A stretch of DNA of 64,000 nt, from contig NC_091175.1 in the NCBI RefSeq assembly GCF_040958095.1, positions 22,728,683 through 22,792,682 on the forward strand, read 5' to 3'. The translations under genes and the position numbers were made by a program. Positions within the stretch are counted from its first letter, which is position 1; every line of letters begins with the position of its first letter. The stretch comes from Procambarus clarkii (taxonomy: Eukaryota; Arthropoda; Malacostraca; Decapoda; Cambaridae). The notes below the pieces were generated by a model. The model made no database searches. It was not told the DNA's origin and saw nothing but the letters and a program-made list of their open reading frames with translations. This document shows, one piece after another, positions 54,081 to 64,000 of the stretch.

Positions 54081-54234
54081 CCTCCTGTTATTGTCTTGGT
54101 GTTTTTCACTTGCAGTTATGGATAAAATTAAAATAGTTTACTTGTTTTATATATTTCGTAAGATGTAATTTAAGCTTTGCAGAGTCTGCCACATTTTCTT
54201 TGGTAAACTCTCATTGATAACTATCTTGTTTTGC
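54081..54234. other. AT-rich spacer
   Basis: Single-copy DNA between two arrays. No gene. Confidence 0.4.
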
Positions 54235-55750
54235 TTGCTTCTCCTTGTTTTGTTCCTCTCGTTGGTTACTTGTTCCTCTCGTTGGTTACTTGTTCCTCTC
54301 GTTGCTTATTTGTTCCTCGTTGGTTATTTGTTCCTCACGTTGGTTATTTGTTCCTCACGTTGGTTATTTGTTCCTCTCGTTGGTTATTTGTTCCTCTCGT
54401 TAGTTATTTGTTCCTCACGTTGGTTATTTGTTCCTCTCGTTGGTTATTTGTTCCTCTCGTTAGTTATTTGTTCCTCTCGTTGGTTATTTGTTCCTCACGT
54501 TGGTTATTTGTTCCTCACGTTGGTTATTTGTTCCTCTCGTTGGTTATTTGTTCCTCACGTTGGTTATTTGTTCCTCTCGTTGGTTATTTGTTCCTCACGT
54601 TGGTTATTTGTTCCTCTCGTTGGTTATTTGTTCCTCACGTTGGTTATTTGTTCCTCACGTTGGTTATTTGTTCCTCTCGTTGGTTATTTGTTCTTCTCGT
54701 TGGTTATTTGTTCCTCACGTTGGTTATTTGTTCCTCTCGTTGGTTATTTGTTCTTCTCGTTGGTTATTTGTTCCTCTCGTTGGTTATTTGTTCCTCTCGT
54801 TGGTTATTTGTTCTTCTCGTTGGTTATTTGTTCCTCTCGTTGGTTATTTGTTCTTCTCGTTGGTTATTTGTTCTTCTCGTTGGTTATTTGTTCCTCACGT
54901 TGGTTATTTGTTCCTCACGTTGGTTATTTGTTCCTCACGTTGGTTATTTGTTCCTCACGTTGGTTATTTGTTCCTCACGTTGGTTATTTGTTCCTCTCGT
55001 TGGTTATTTGTTCTTCTCGTTGGTTATTTGTTCCTCACGTTGGTTATTTGTTCCTCTCGTTGGTTATTTGTTCTTCTCGTTGGTTATTTGTTCTTCTCGT
55101 TGGTTATTTGTTCCTCACGTTGGTTATTTGTTCCTCACGTTGGTTATTTGTTCCTCACGTTGGTTATTTGTTCCTCACGTTGGTTATTTGTTCCTCACGT
55201 TGGTTATTTGTTCCTCTCGTTGGTTATTTGTTCTTCTCGTTGGTTATTTGTTCCTCACGTTGGTTATTTGTTCCTCTCGTTGGTTATTTGTTCTTCTCGT
55301 TGGTTATTTGTTCTTCTCGTTGGTTATTTGTTCCTCACGTTGGTTATTTGTTCCTCACGTTGGTTATTTGTTCCTCTCGTTGGTTATTTGTTCTTCTCGT
55401 TGGTTATTTGTTCCTCACGTTGGTTATTTGTTCCTCTCGTTGCTTATTTGTTCCTCTCGTTGGTTATTTGTTCTTCTCGTTGGTTATTTGTTCCTCACGT
55501 TGGTTATTTGTTCCTCTCGTTGGTTATTTGTTCCTCACGTTGGTTATTTGTTCCTCTCGTTGGTTATTTGTTCCTCTCGTTGGTTATTTGTTCCTCTCGT
55601 TAGTTATTTGTTCCTCTCGTTGGTTATTTGTTCCTCTCGTTGGTTATTTGTTCCTCTCGTTAGTTATTTGTTCCTCTCGTTAGTTATTTGTTCCTCTCGT
55701 TGGTTATTTGTTCCTCTCGTTGGTTATTTGTTCCTCTCGTTGGTTATTCA
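54235..55750. repeat. 20-bp minisatellite, about 75 copies
   Basis: Unit TTGGTTATTTGTTCCTCTCG with exact 20-bp spacing from about 54330. Three variants (CCTCTC, CCTCAC, CTTCTC) are arranged in a higher-order period of 11 units (220 bp) from about 54842 to 55400. 60 bp equals 20 codons, so several + frames give long, hydrophobic, purely repetitive ORFs (up to 508 codons), not credible proteins. Confidence 0.96.
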
Positions 55751-55837
55751 GCACTAATATATCATGTCTTCTCGAATTCATGTCTATCTTGCCTTGATAG
55801 CTCAATGTCTTCATTAATACCAAAAATTTGTATGATA

Positions 55838-55894
55838 CCTTGAGATGGTTTCGGGGCTTAGCGTCCCCGCGGCCCGGTCATCGACTGGGCCTTC
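55838..55894 (-). mobile_element. SINE/LINE-A 3'-end fragment
   Basis: ACCTTGAGATGGTTTCGGGG and GTCCCCGCGGCCCGGTCATC: antisense SINE tail, ended by (TA)n at 55896-55911. Confidence 0.75.
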
Positions 55895-55949
55895 TTATAT
55901 ATATATATATAATATCCCTCCCCATTTCTTTTTTTTTTTGGTAACGTGT

Positions 55950-56740
55950 CTGTAAATAAGAACATAAGAACATAAGAACAAAGGTAACTGCTGAAGGCCT
56001 ATTGGCCCATACGAGGCAGCTCCTATTCTATAACCACCCAATCCCACTCATATACATGTCCAACCCACGCTTGAAACAATCGAGGGACCCCACCTCCACA
56101 ATGTTACGCGGCAATTGGTTCCACAAATCAACAACCCTGTTACTGAACCAGTATTTACCCAAGTCTTTCCTAAATCTAAACTTATCCAATTTATACCCAT
56201 TGTTTCGTGTTCTGTCTTGTGTTGATATTTGTAATACCCTATTAATATCCCCTTTGTTATGTCCATTCATCCACTTGTAAACCTCTATCATGTCACCCCT
56301 AACTCTTCGCCTTTCCAGTGAATGCAACTTAAGCTTTGTTAATCTTTCTTCATATGAAAGATTTCTAATTTGGGGAATTAACTTAGTCATCCTACGTTGG
56401 AGACGTTCAAGTGAATTTATATCCATTCTATAATACGGCGACCAAAACTGAACTGCATAATCTAAATGGGGCCTAACCAGAGCAAGATATAGCTTAAGAA
56501 CCACACCAGGTGTCTTGTTACTAACGCTTCAATTAATAAATCCCAGTGTCCTATTAGCCTTATTACGAACATTCACGCATTGATCCTTTTGTTTTAAATT
56601 CTTACTAATCATAACTCCCAGATCCCTTTCGCAATCCGACTTCGCAATCTCAACACCATCTAGCTCGTATCTTGTAACTCTATCATCATTTCCTAACCTC
56701 AGAACTTTACATTTATCAGCATTGTATTTTAATTATCAAA
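55950..56740 (-). mobile_element. LINE-E 3' fragment
   Basis: 5'-truncated minus-strand LINE ending in repeats of TTATGTTC (AAGAACATAAGAACATAAG on the + strand, 55957-55980). The 3' UTR holds GGAGCTGCCTCGTATGGGCC in antisense. Coding part described separately. Confidence 0.9.
56028..56740 (-). pseudogene. LINE-E ORF2 C-terminal fragment
   Basis: 158 codons: LYLALVRPHLDYAVQFWSPY, NSLERLQRRMTKLIPQIRNL, SYEERLTKLKLHSLERRRVR, GNYKxDKFRFRKDLG-type, ending LDCFKRGLDMYMSGIGWL. It matches the post-RT region of CR1-like ORF2. 56505-56740 is the same ORF continued upstream with a break (SDCERDLGVMISKNL-like). No RT catalytic box. Confidence 0.85.
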
Positions 56741-56892
56741 TGTATTTTAATACTCTTAAGTTTAATTAATGTTGTCTTTCGTCTTCTCAGGCGTGTTGGG
56801 AACGGGGGGATTTGGGTCTGGGTTCACTTTCTTCCACAACATTGGGATCTCTTGTTTAATGTTCCTTGTTCAGTGTGGGAGTCACAGGCCCT
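56741..56892. other. spacer
   Basis: Short single-copy sequence between two LINE-E pieces. No gene. Confidence 0.4.
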
Positions 56893-57962
56893 TGTGAACT
56901 GGGTTGGACATGTATATGAGTGGGATTGTGTGGTTATAAATAGGAGCTGCCTCGTATGGGCCAATAGGAGCTGCCTCGTATGGGCCAATAGGAGCTGCCT
57001 CGTATGGGCCAATAGGAGCTGCCTCGTATGGGCCAATAGGAGCTGCCTCGTATGGGCCAATAGGAGCTGCCTCGTATGGGCCAATAGGAGCTGCCTCGTA
57101 TGGGCCAATAGGAGCTGCCTCGTATGGGCCAATAGGAGCTGCCTCGTATGGGCCAATAGGAGCTGCCTCGTATGGGTCAATAGGAGCTGCCTCGTATGGG
57201 CCAATAGGAGCTGCCTCGTATGGGCCAATAGGAGCTGCCTCGTATGGGCCAATAGGAGCTGCCTCGTATGGGCCAATAGGAGCTGCCTCGTATGAACCAA
57301 TAGGAGCTGCCTCGTATGGACCAATAGGAGCTGCCTCGTATGGACCAATAGGAGCTGCCTCGTATGGACCAATAGGAGCTGCCTCGTATGGACCAATAGG
57401 AGCTGCCTCGTATGGGCCAATAGGAGCTGCCTCGTATGGACCAATAGGAGCTGCCTCGTATGGGCCAATAGGAGCTGCCTCGTATGGACCAATAGGAGCT
57501 GCCTCGTATGGGCCAATAGGAGCTGCCTCGTATGGGTCAATAGGAGCTGCCTCGTATGGGCCAATAGGAGCTGCCTCGTATGGGCCAATAGGAGCTGCCT
57601 CGTATGGGCCAATAGGAGCTGCCTCGTATGGGCCAATAGGAGCTGCCTCGTATGGGCCAATAGGAGCTGCCTCGTATGAACCAATAGGAGCTGCCTCGTA
57701 TGGACCAATAGGAGCTGCCTCGTATGGACCAATAGGAGCTGCCTCGTATGGACCAATAGGAGCTGCCTCGTATGGACCAATAGGAGCTGCCTCGTATGGG
57801 CCAATAGGAGCTGCCTCGTATGGACCAATAGGAGCTGCCTCGTATGGGCCAATAGGAGCTGCCTCGTATGGACCAATAGGAGCTGCCTCGTATGGGCCAA
57901 TAGGAGCTGCCTCGTATGGACCAATAGGCCTTCTGCAGTTACCTTTGTTCTTATGTTCATAA
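56893..57962 (+). mobile_element. LINE-E 3' end with an expanded 3' UTR
   Basis: Sense LINE-E: GGGTTGGACATGTATATGAG codes GLDMYMS, then GIVWL and a TAA at about 56940. The 3' UTR begins with AGGAGCTGCCTCGTATGGGC. A 24-bp piece of it is repeated about 41 times before the normal end (AGGCCTTCTGCAGTTACCTT, TGTTCTTATGTTCAT). Confidence 0.88.
56941..57930. repeat. 24-bp minisatellite, about 41 copies, in LINE-E 3' UTR
   Basis: Unit AATAGGAGCTGCCTCGTATG plus GGCC/GACC. The variant order GGGTC, five GGGCC, GAACC, four GGACC, then GGG/GGA alternation repeats after exactly 15 units: GGGTCAA occurs at about 57174 and 57534, a 360-bp higher-order period. Confidence 0.96.
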
Positions 57963-58704
57963 CTGCAGTAGCTGTGATAAGTACAGCTACCAGACTGTTC
58001 CTCATGTCTCTCTCTCTCTGTTCTATTTCCCTCAATTCTTGCTGGTGTGATTATGGTGGGGTATTGGGGTGGGGGTGTAGGGGTGGGGGTGTTGGGGTGG
58101 GGGTGTTGGGGTGGGGATGTAGGGGTGGGGGTGTTGGGGTGGGGGTGTTGGGGTGGGGGTGTAGGGGTGGGGGTGTTGGGGTGGGGGTGTAGGGGTGGGG
58201 GTGTTGGGGTGGGGATGTAGGGGTGGGGGTGTTGGGGTGAGGCTGGTGGGGGAGTAGTGGTGCTGGAGGTGGGGGGGGGGGTAGGAGTAATGGTGATGGC
58301 GGATATGGTAGTGGTGGTTTTGGTGATTGTCGTGAGGTGGGGTAGGTGGGAGGGGGGGGGGTTGGTGTTGGAGGTTGTAGTAGTGATGGAGTGGTAGTTA
58401 GTGGGGATGGTGATGATGTGGGTGGGGATGGTGAGGAGGTAATGGTGTCCTCTCCTGCTCATGTGTATAATTACTTCATTGACTTGTTGACAAATGGTGT
58501 TCTTGGAGCAGTGAGAGAGAAACATCTCACAGCAGGTGTTTAATTCATTGTTTACTTGTTTGTTTAAAGTCTTGAGTCCTCTTCCTCCTGTGTTTACCAT
58601 CCGTGAATACAGTGTGGATGGATATAATAGAGGCCGCCTTGTTTGAGCCTATAGGCCTCCAATGGTCATATAGGCCTAGGTCTTCTGTATTGTCTTTTAT
58701 TCTT
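57963..58704. other. spacer with G/T-rich repeat
   Basis: 58050-58250 repeats GGGGTGGGGGTGTTGGGGTG-type units (15-18 bp). 58255-58440 is a looser GGT/GGTAGTGG-rich stretch. TTGAGCCTATAGGCCTCCAA near 58645 is unassigned. No gene. Confidence 0.6.
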
Positions 58705-58769
58705 GTGTTAAATACCTGTTGAGGATTTCGAGAATTGTTTTACTCCCACAACCTGACCGTTGGTCAGTT
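58705..58769 (-). mobile_element. LINE-C tail remnant
   Basis: ATACCTGTTGAGGATTTCGA, GAATTGTTTTACTCCC: a diverged antisense copy of the LINE-C end (compare GAAATCCTCTCCAGGTATG at 47373). It borders the 27-bp array, as a similar remnant at 12697-12740 borders the 31-bp array. Confidence 0.55.
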
Positions 58770-61700
58770 TGTCCTGGTGATTGTTTGGTGTGTGGCCAGC
58801 CTACCCTGGTGATTGTCTGTGGCCAGCCTACCCTGGTGATTGTCTGTGGCCAGCCTACCCTGGTGATTGTGGCCAGCCTTCCCTGGTGATTGTCTGTGGC
58901 CAGCCTACCCTGGTGATTGTCTGTGGTCAGCCTACCCTGGTGATTGTCTGTGGCCAGCCTTCCCTGGTGATTGTCTGTGGCCAGCCTACCCTGGTGATTG
59001 TCTGTGGCCAGCCTACCCTGGTGATTGTCTGTGGCCAGCCTTCCCTGGTGATTGTCTGTGGCCAGCCTACCCTGGTGATTGTCTGTGGCCAGCCTACCCT
59101 GGTGATTGTCTGTGGCCAGCCTTCCCTGGTGATTGTCTGTGGCCAGCCTTCCCTGGTGATTGTCTGTGGCCAGCCTTCCCTGGTGATTGTCTGTGGCCAG
59201 CCTACCCTGGTGATTGTCTGTGGCCAGCCTACCCTGGTGATTGTCTGTGGCCAGCCTTCCCTGGTGATTGTCTGTGGCCAGCCTTTCCTGGTGATTGTCT
59301 GTGGCCAGCCTTCCCTGGTGATTGTCTGTGGCCAGCCTTCCCTGGTGATTGTCTGTGGCCAGCCTACCCTGGTGATTGTCTGTGGCCAGCCTTCCCTGGT
59401 GATTGTCTGTGGCCAGCCTACCCTGGTGATTGTCTGTGGCCAGCCTTCCCTGGTGATTGTCTGTGGCCAGCCTACCCTGGTGATTGTCTGTGGCCAGCCT
59501 TCCCTGGTGATTGTCTGTGGCCAGCCTTCCCTGGTGATTGTCTGGTGTGTGGCCAGCCTTCCCTGGTGATTGTCTGTGGCCAGCCTTCCCTGGTGATTGT
59601 CTGTGGCCAGCCTACCCTGGTGATTGTCTGTGGCCAGCCTTCCCTGGTGATTGTCTGTGGCCAGCCTTCCCTGGTGATTGTCTGTGGCCAGCCTTCCCTC
59701 GTGATTGTCTGTGGCCAGCCTTCCCTGGTGATTGTCTGGTGTGTGGCCAGCCTCCCCTGGTGATTGTCTGTGGCCAGCCTACCCTGGTGATTGTCTGTGG
59801 CCAGCCTACCCTGGTGATTGTCTGTGGCCAGCCTTCCCTGGTGATTGTCTGTGGCCAGCCTACCCTGGTGATTGTCTGTGGCCAGCCTTCCCTGGTGATT
59901 GTCTGTGGCCAGCCTTCCCTGGTGATTGTCTGTGGCCAGCCTTCCCTGGTGATTGTCTGGTGTGTGGCCAGCCTCCCCTGGTGATTGTCTGTGGCCAGCC
60001 TACCCTGGTGATTGTCTGTGGTCAGCCTACCCTGGTGATTGTCTGTGGCCAGCCTTCCCTGGTGATTGTCTGTGGCCAGCCTACCCTGGTGATTGTCTGT
60101 GGCCAGCCTTCCCTGGTGATTGTCTGTTGCCAGCCTTCCCTGGTGTTTGTCTGTGGCCAGCCTTCCCTGGTGATTGTCTGGTGAGTGGCCAGCCTCCCCT
60201 GGTGATTGTCTGTGGCCAGCCTACCCTGGTGATTGTCTGTGGCCAGCCTTCCCTGGTGATTGTCTGTGGCCAGCCTTCCCTGGTGATTGTTTGGTGTGTG
60301 GCCAGCCTTCCCTGGTGATTGACTATGGCCAGCCTACCCTGGTGATTTTCTGTGGCCAGCCTTCCCTGGTGATTGTCTGGTGTGTGGCCAGCCTCCCCTG
60401 GTGATTGTCTGTGGCCAGCCTACCCTGGTGATTGTCTGTGGCCAGCCTACCCTGGTGATTGTCTGTGGCCAGCCTTCCCTGGTGATTGTCTGTGGCCAGC
60501 CTACCCTGGTGATTGTCTGTGGCCAGCCTACCCTGGTGATTGTCTGTGGCCAGCCTACCCGGGTGATTGTCTGTGGCCAGCCTTCCCTGGTGATTGTCTG
60601 GTGTGTGGCCAGCCTCCCCTGGTGATTGTCTGTGGCCAGCCTTCCCTGGTGATTGTCTGTGGCCAGCCTTCCCTGGTGATTGTCTGGTGTGTGGCCAGCC
60701 TCCCCTGGTGATTGTCTGTGGCCAGCCTCCCCTGGTGATTGTCTGTGGCCAGCCTACCCTGGTGATTGTCTGTGGCCAGCCTACCCTGGTGATTGTCTGT
60801 GGCCAGCCTACCCTGGTGATTGTCTGTGGCCAGCCTACCCTGGTGATTGTCTGTGGCCAGCCTTCCCTGGTGATTGTCTGTGGCTAGCCTTCCCTGGTGA
60901 TTGTCTGTGGCCAGCCTTCCCTGGTGATTGTCTGTGGCCAGCCTTCCCTGGTGATTGTCTGTGGCCAGCCTTCCCTGGTGATTGTCTGGTCAGCCTACCC
61001 TGGTGATTGTTTGGTGTGTGGCCAGCCTTCCCTGGTGATTGTCTGTGGCCAGCCTACCCTGGTGATTGTCTGTGGCCAGCCTTCCCTGGTGATTGTCTGT
61101 GGCCAGCCTACCCTGGTGATTGTCTGTGGCCAGCTTTCCCTGGTGATTGTCTGTGGCTAGCCTTCCCTGGTGATTGTCTGTGGCCAGCCTTCCCTGGTGA
61201 TTGTCTGTGGCCAGCCTTCCCTGGTGATTGTCTGTGGTCAGCCTTCCCTGGTGATTGTCTGTGGCCAGCCTTCCCTGGTGATTGTCTGGTGTGTGGCCAG
61301 CCTACCCTGGTGATTGTCTGTGGCCAGCCTACCCTGGTGATTGTCTGTGGCCAGCCTTCCCTGGTGATTGTCTGTGGCCAGCCTACCCTGGTGATTGTTT
61401 GGTGTGTGGCCAGCTTTCCCTGGTGTTTGTCTGTGGCCAGCCTACCCTGGTGATTGTCTGTGGCCAGCCTTCCCTGGTGATTGTCTGGTGTGTGGCCAGC
61501 CTTCCCTGGTGATTGTTTGTTGTGTGGCCAGCCTTCCCTGGTGATTGTCTGGCCAGCCTTCCCTGGTGATTGTCTGTGGCCAGCCTTCCCTGGTGATTGT
61601 CTGTGGCCAGCCTTCCCTGGTGATTGTGGCCAGCCTTCCCTGGTGATTGTCTGTGGCCAGCCTTCCCTGGTGATTGTCTGTGGCCAGCCTTCCCTGGTGA

Positions 61701-62276
61701 TTGTCTGTGGCCAGCCTACCCTGGTGATTGTCTGTGGCCAGCCTTCCCTGGTGATTGTCTGTGGCCAGCCTTCCCTGGTGATTGTCTGTGGCCAGCCTAC
61801 CTTGGTGATTGTCTGTGGCCAGCCTTCCCTGGTGATTGTCTGTGGCCAGCCTTCCCTGGTGATTGTTTGGTGTGTGGCCAGCCTACCCTGGTGATTGTCT
61901 GTGGCCAGCCTACCCTGGTGATTGTCTGTGGCCAGCCTACCCTGGTGATTGTCTGTGGCCAGCCTTCCCTTGTGATTGTTTGGTGTGGCCAGCCTACCCT
62001 GGTGATTGTCTGTGGCCAACCTCCCCTGGTGATTGTCTGTGGCCAGCCTTCCCTGGTGATTGTCTGTGGCCAGCCTTCCCTGGTGATTGTCTGTGGCCAG
62101 CCTACCCTGGTGATTGTCTGTGGCCAGCCTTCCCTGGTGATTGTCTGTGGCCAGCCTTCCCTGGTGATTGTCTGTGGCCAGCCTTCCCTGGTGATTGTCT
62201 GTGGCCAGCCTACCCTGGTGATTGTCTGTGGCCAGCCTTCCCTGGTGATTGTCTGTGGCCAGCCTACCCTGGTGAT
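58770..62276. repeat. 27-bp minisatellite, about 130 copies
   Basis: Unit CCCTGGTGATTGTCTGTGGC plus CAGCCTA/CAGCCTT. A longer form of about 32 bp with GGTGTGTGGCC recurs at near 221-bp intervals between about 59540 and 60610 (seven 27-bp units plus one long unit). No biological coding: open frames read WPAFPGDCL or QPSLVIVCG repeats. Confidence 0.96.
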
Positions 62277-62625
62277 TAGAGGAGTAGAAGAACTCACAGA
62301 ACCCCATCAAGCAGGCATCAAGCAACAGCCTGGTGAACCAAACTCTCACAAGTCAAGCCTGGCCTCGAACCGGGCTTGGGGGGAGTAGAAGAACTCCCAG
62401 AACCCCATCAAGCAGGTATCAAGCAACAGCCTGGTGGACCAAACTCTCACAAGTCAAGCCTGGCCTCGAACCGGGCTTGGGGAGAGTAGAAGAACTCCCA
62501 GAACCCCATCAAGCAGGTATCAAGCAACAGCCTGGTGGACCAAACTCTCACAAGTCAAGCCTGGCCTCGAACCGGGCTTGGGGGGAGTAGAAGAACTCCC
62601 AGAACCCCATCAAGCAGGTGTACGG
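62277..62625 (+). mobile_element. LINE-C tail in a 101-bp tandem array
   Basis: GTAGAAGAACTC recurs at 62284, 62385, 62486 and 62587, exactly 101 bp apart. Each unit is a LINE-C 3' end (CAACAGCCTGGTGGACCAAA, CAAGTCAAGCCTGGCCTCG, CATCAAGCAGGTATCAAG). Three full units and one partial. Confidence 0.92.
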
Positions 62626-62852
62626 AAGCGTGACAGTCACGGTGGCGCTAACGCCACAGTGACTGGCATGTGGTACAAGGTAACATATAAAACGTTTACC
62701 CCAGCACGGGGAGCGTCTTCACAGCGCGCGTGGCTGCTCGCTGCTCTTTACGTCCGGTAATTGGTGTGGTAAGTGGCTTGTTGATGCGTCAAGTGGAGGT
62801 GGTTGTCTTAACGCTTGAGGTGAGCAGGGCGCCAAGAAAAGTCAGAAATTGT

Positions 62853-62856
<4 letters not shown>
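62626..62856. other. single-copy spacer
   Basis: Non-repetitive sequence, moderately GC-rich. No ORF of interest. Confidence 0.45.
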
Positions 62857-62933
<77 letters not shown>

Positions 62934-62955
62934 TAAAAAAAAAAAATAAATAAAA

Positions 62956-63052
<97 letters not shown>
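62857..63052. repeat. (TA)n microsatellites around an A-rich break
   Basis: (TA)n at 62857-62930 and 62960-63051, separated by GTTTAAAAAAAAAAATAAAT. Confidence 0.97.
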
Positions 63053-63087
63053 GCGAACAAGCCTGAATGGTCCCCAGGACTATATGC

Positions 63088-63605
<518 letters not shown>

Positions 63606-64000
63606 CAAATACAATCACCAAGGAGCCAGATTTAATGTGATATCCACCGTGAACGAGTCAGTCATAGAGGAAGACAAGTCAGATCCCCCATAAGACTGAG
63701 TGACCAGTGTCCTAACATCTAAGTGTCTGGTGGCAGTAGGGACAACCTTCCCAAGGAAAGAATAGAAAAGCAAAAGGCTGGCATACCGTAGGGGAACTAT
63801 GATGAGATTTTTAATAGTAATATAACTAGAGACAAGGCTCTGAGAAACGTCCGTGCAAGGCATGATGGACAACATCACCCTGAAGTAGTCCGTGCAAGGC
63901 ATGATGGACAACATCACCCAGAAGTAGTCCGTGCAAGGCATGATGGACAACATCACCCAGAAGTAGTCCGTGCAAGGCATGATGGACAACATCACCCAGA
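63606..64000 (+). pseudogene. LINE-B-like linker fragment with 39-bp repeats
   Basis: Sense sequence resembles the region between EN and RT of LINE-B (AAGCAAAAGGCTGGCATACC corresponds to NKRLAY; GTGCAAGGCATGATGGACAA to a VQGMMD-like stretch). GTCCGTGCAAGGCATGATGG recurs at 63849, 63888, 63927 and 63966, a 39-bp tandem repeat running off the window. No open functional frame. Confidence 0.65.

Noticed and set aside
54214..55757. Hydrophobic ORFs resembling a multi-pass membrane protein
   Set aside because: Each frame of the 20-bp unit yields the same leucine-rich period. There is no variation pattern of a protein and no flanking gene structure.
56824..58600. Proteins of 403 and 572 codons reading HTRQLLL or IGPYEAAP repeats
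   Set aside because: They are antisense translations of the 24-bp LINE-E 3' UTR array.
58781..62388. Many ORFs with WPAFPGDCL or QPSLVIVCG repeats
   Set aside because: 27-bp minisatellite equals nine codons, giving open frames on both strands.

Overview
This 64 kb window looks like repeat-dense, effectively gene-free animal DNA. The organism is most likely a decapod crustacean, possibly a crayfish. The basis is: several families of APE-type non-LTR retrotransposons (LINEs), tRNA-headed SINEs, long (TG)n/(TA)n/(CT)n microsatellites, TTAGG-type telomere-like motifs, and repeat families I associate with decapod genomes. The species call is inference from memory of repeat types, not a search. 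I found no cellular protein-coding gene, rRNA or free-standing tRNA gene. The only intact coding capacity is one LINE.

Layout. 0-7 kb: a 22/25-bp satellite beginning at a LINE 3' tail and split by an intact full-length LINE (called LINE-A, minus strand, 1351-6140). 7-14 kb: minisatellites of 43, 26 and 31 bp and a 200-bp (CT)n tract. 14-20 kb: truncated LINEs, including a 2.7-kb decayed copy of a second family (LINE-B) that carries a SINE. 20-29 kb: minisatellites of 40, 28, 16/23 and 45/46 bp. 29-44 kb: SINEs, one nested in another; a run of LINE-B copies including a near-complete one (35247-38830); a foldback MITE inside (TA)n; a non-autonomous Harbinger-like DNA transposon with a LINE-A insertion; and a 26-bp array. 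45-64 kb: 30-, 34-, 20-, 24- and 27-bp arrays alternating with LINE fragments and a perfect SINE inverted repeat.

Five LINE families are used as labels here. LINE-A is intact at 1351-6140 and has a (CTCAAGGTAGC)n-type tail. LINE-B's 3' end reads ...CAACTAGGTGAGTAC(AC)n. LINE-C is related to A in its C-terminus, with a tail ending in CAGGTATGCT repeats. LINE-D is an EN/RT mosaic at 50.5-52.5 kb. LINE-E has a (TTATGTTC)n tail. The abundant tRNA-SINEs share their 3' end with LINE-A, which suggests LINE-A drives them.

Two themes connect the parts. First, retroelement 3' ends seem to seed tandem arrays: LINE-C tails, the LINE-E 3' UTR and LINE-B (AC)n tails all sit at or inside arrays. By my tally minisatellites cover about 22 kb, roughly a third of the window. 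Second, LINE-A joins ORF1 to ORF2 through a 94-nt overlap in the -1 frame, and the ORF2 frame opens exactly at a canonical T TTT TTA slippery heptamer.
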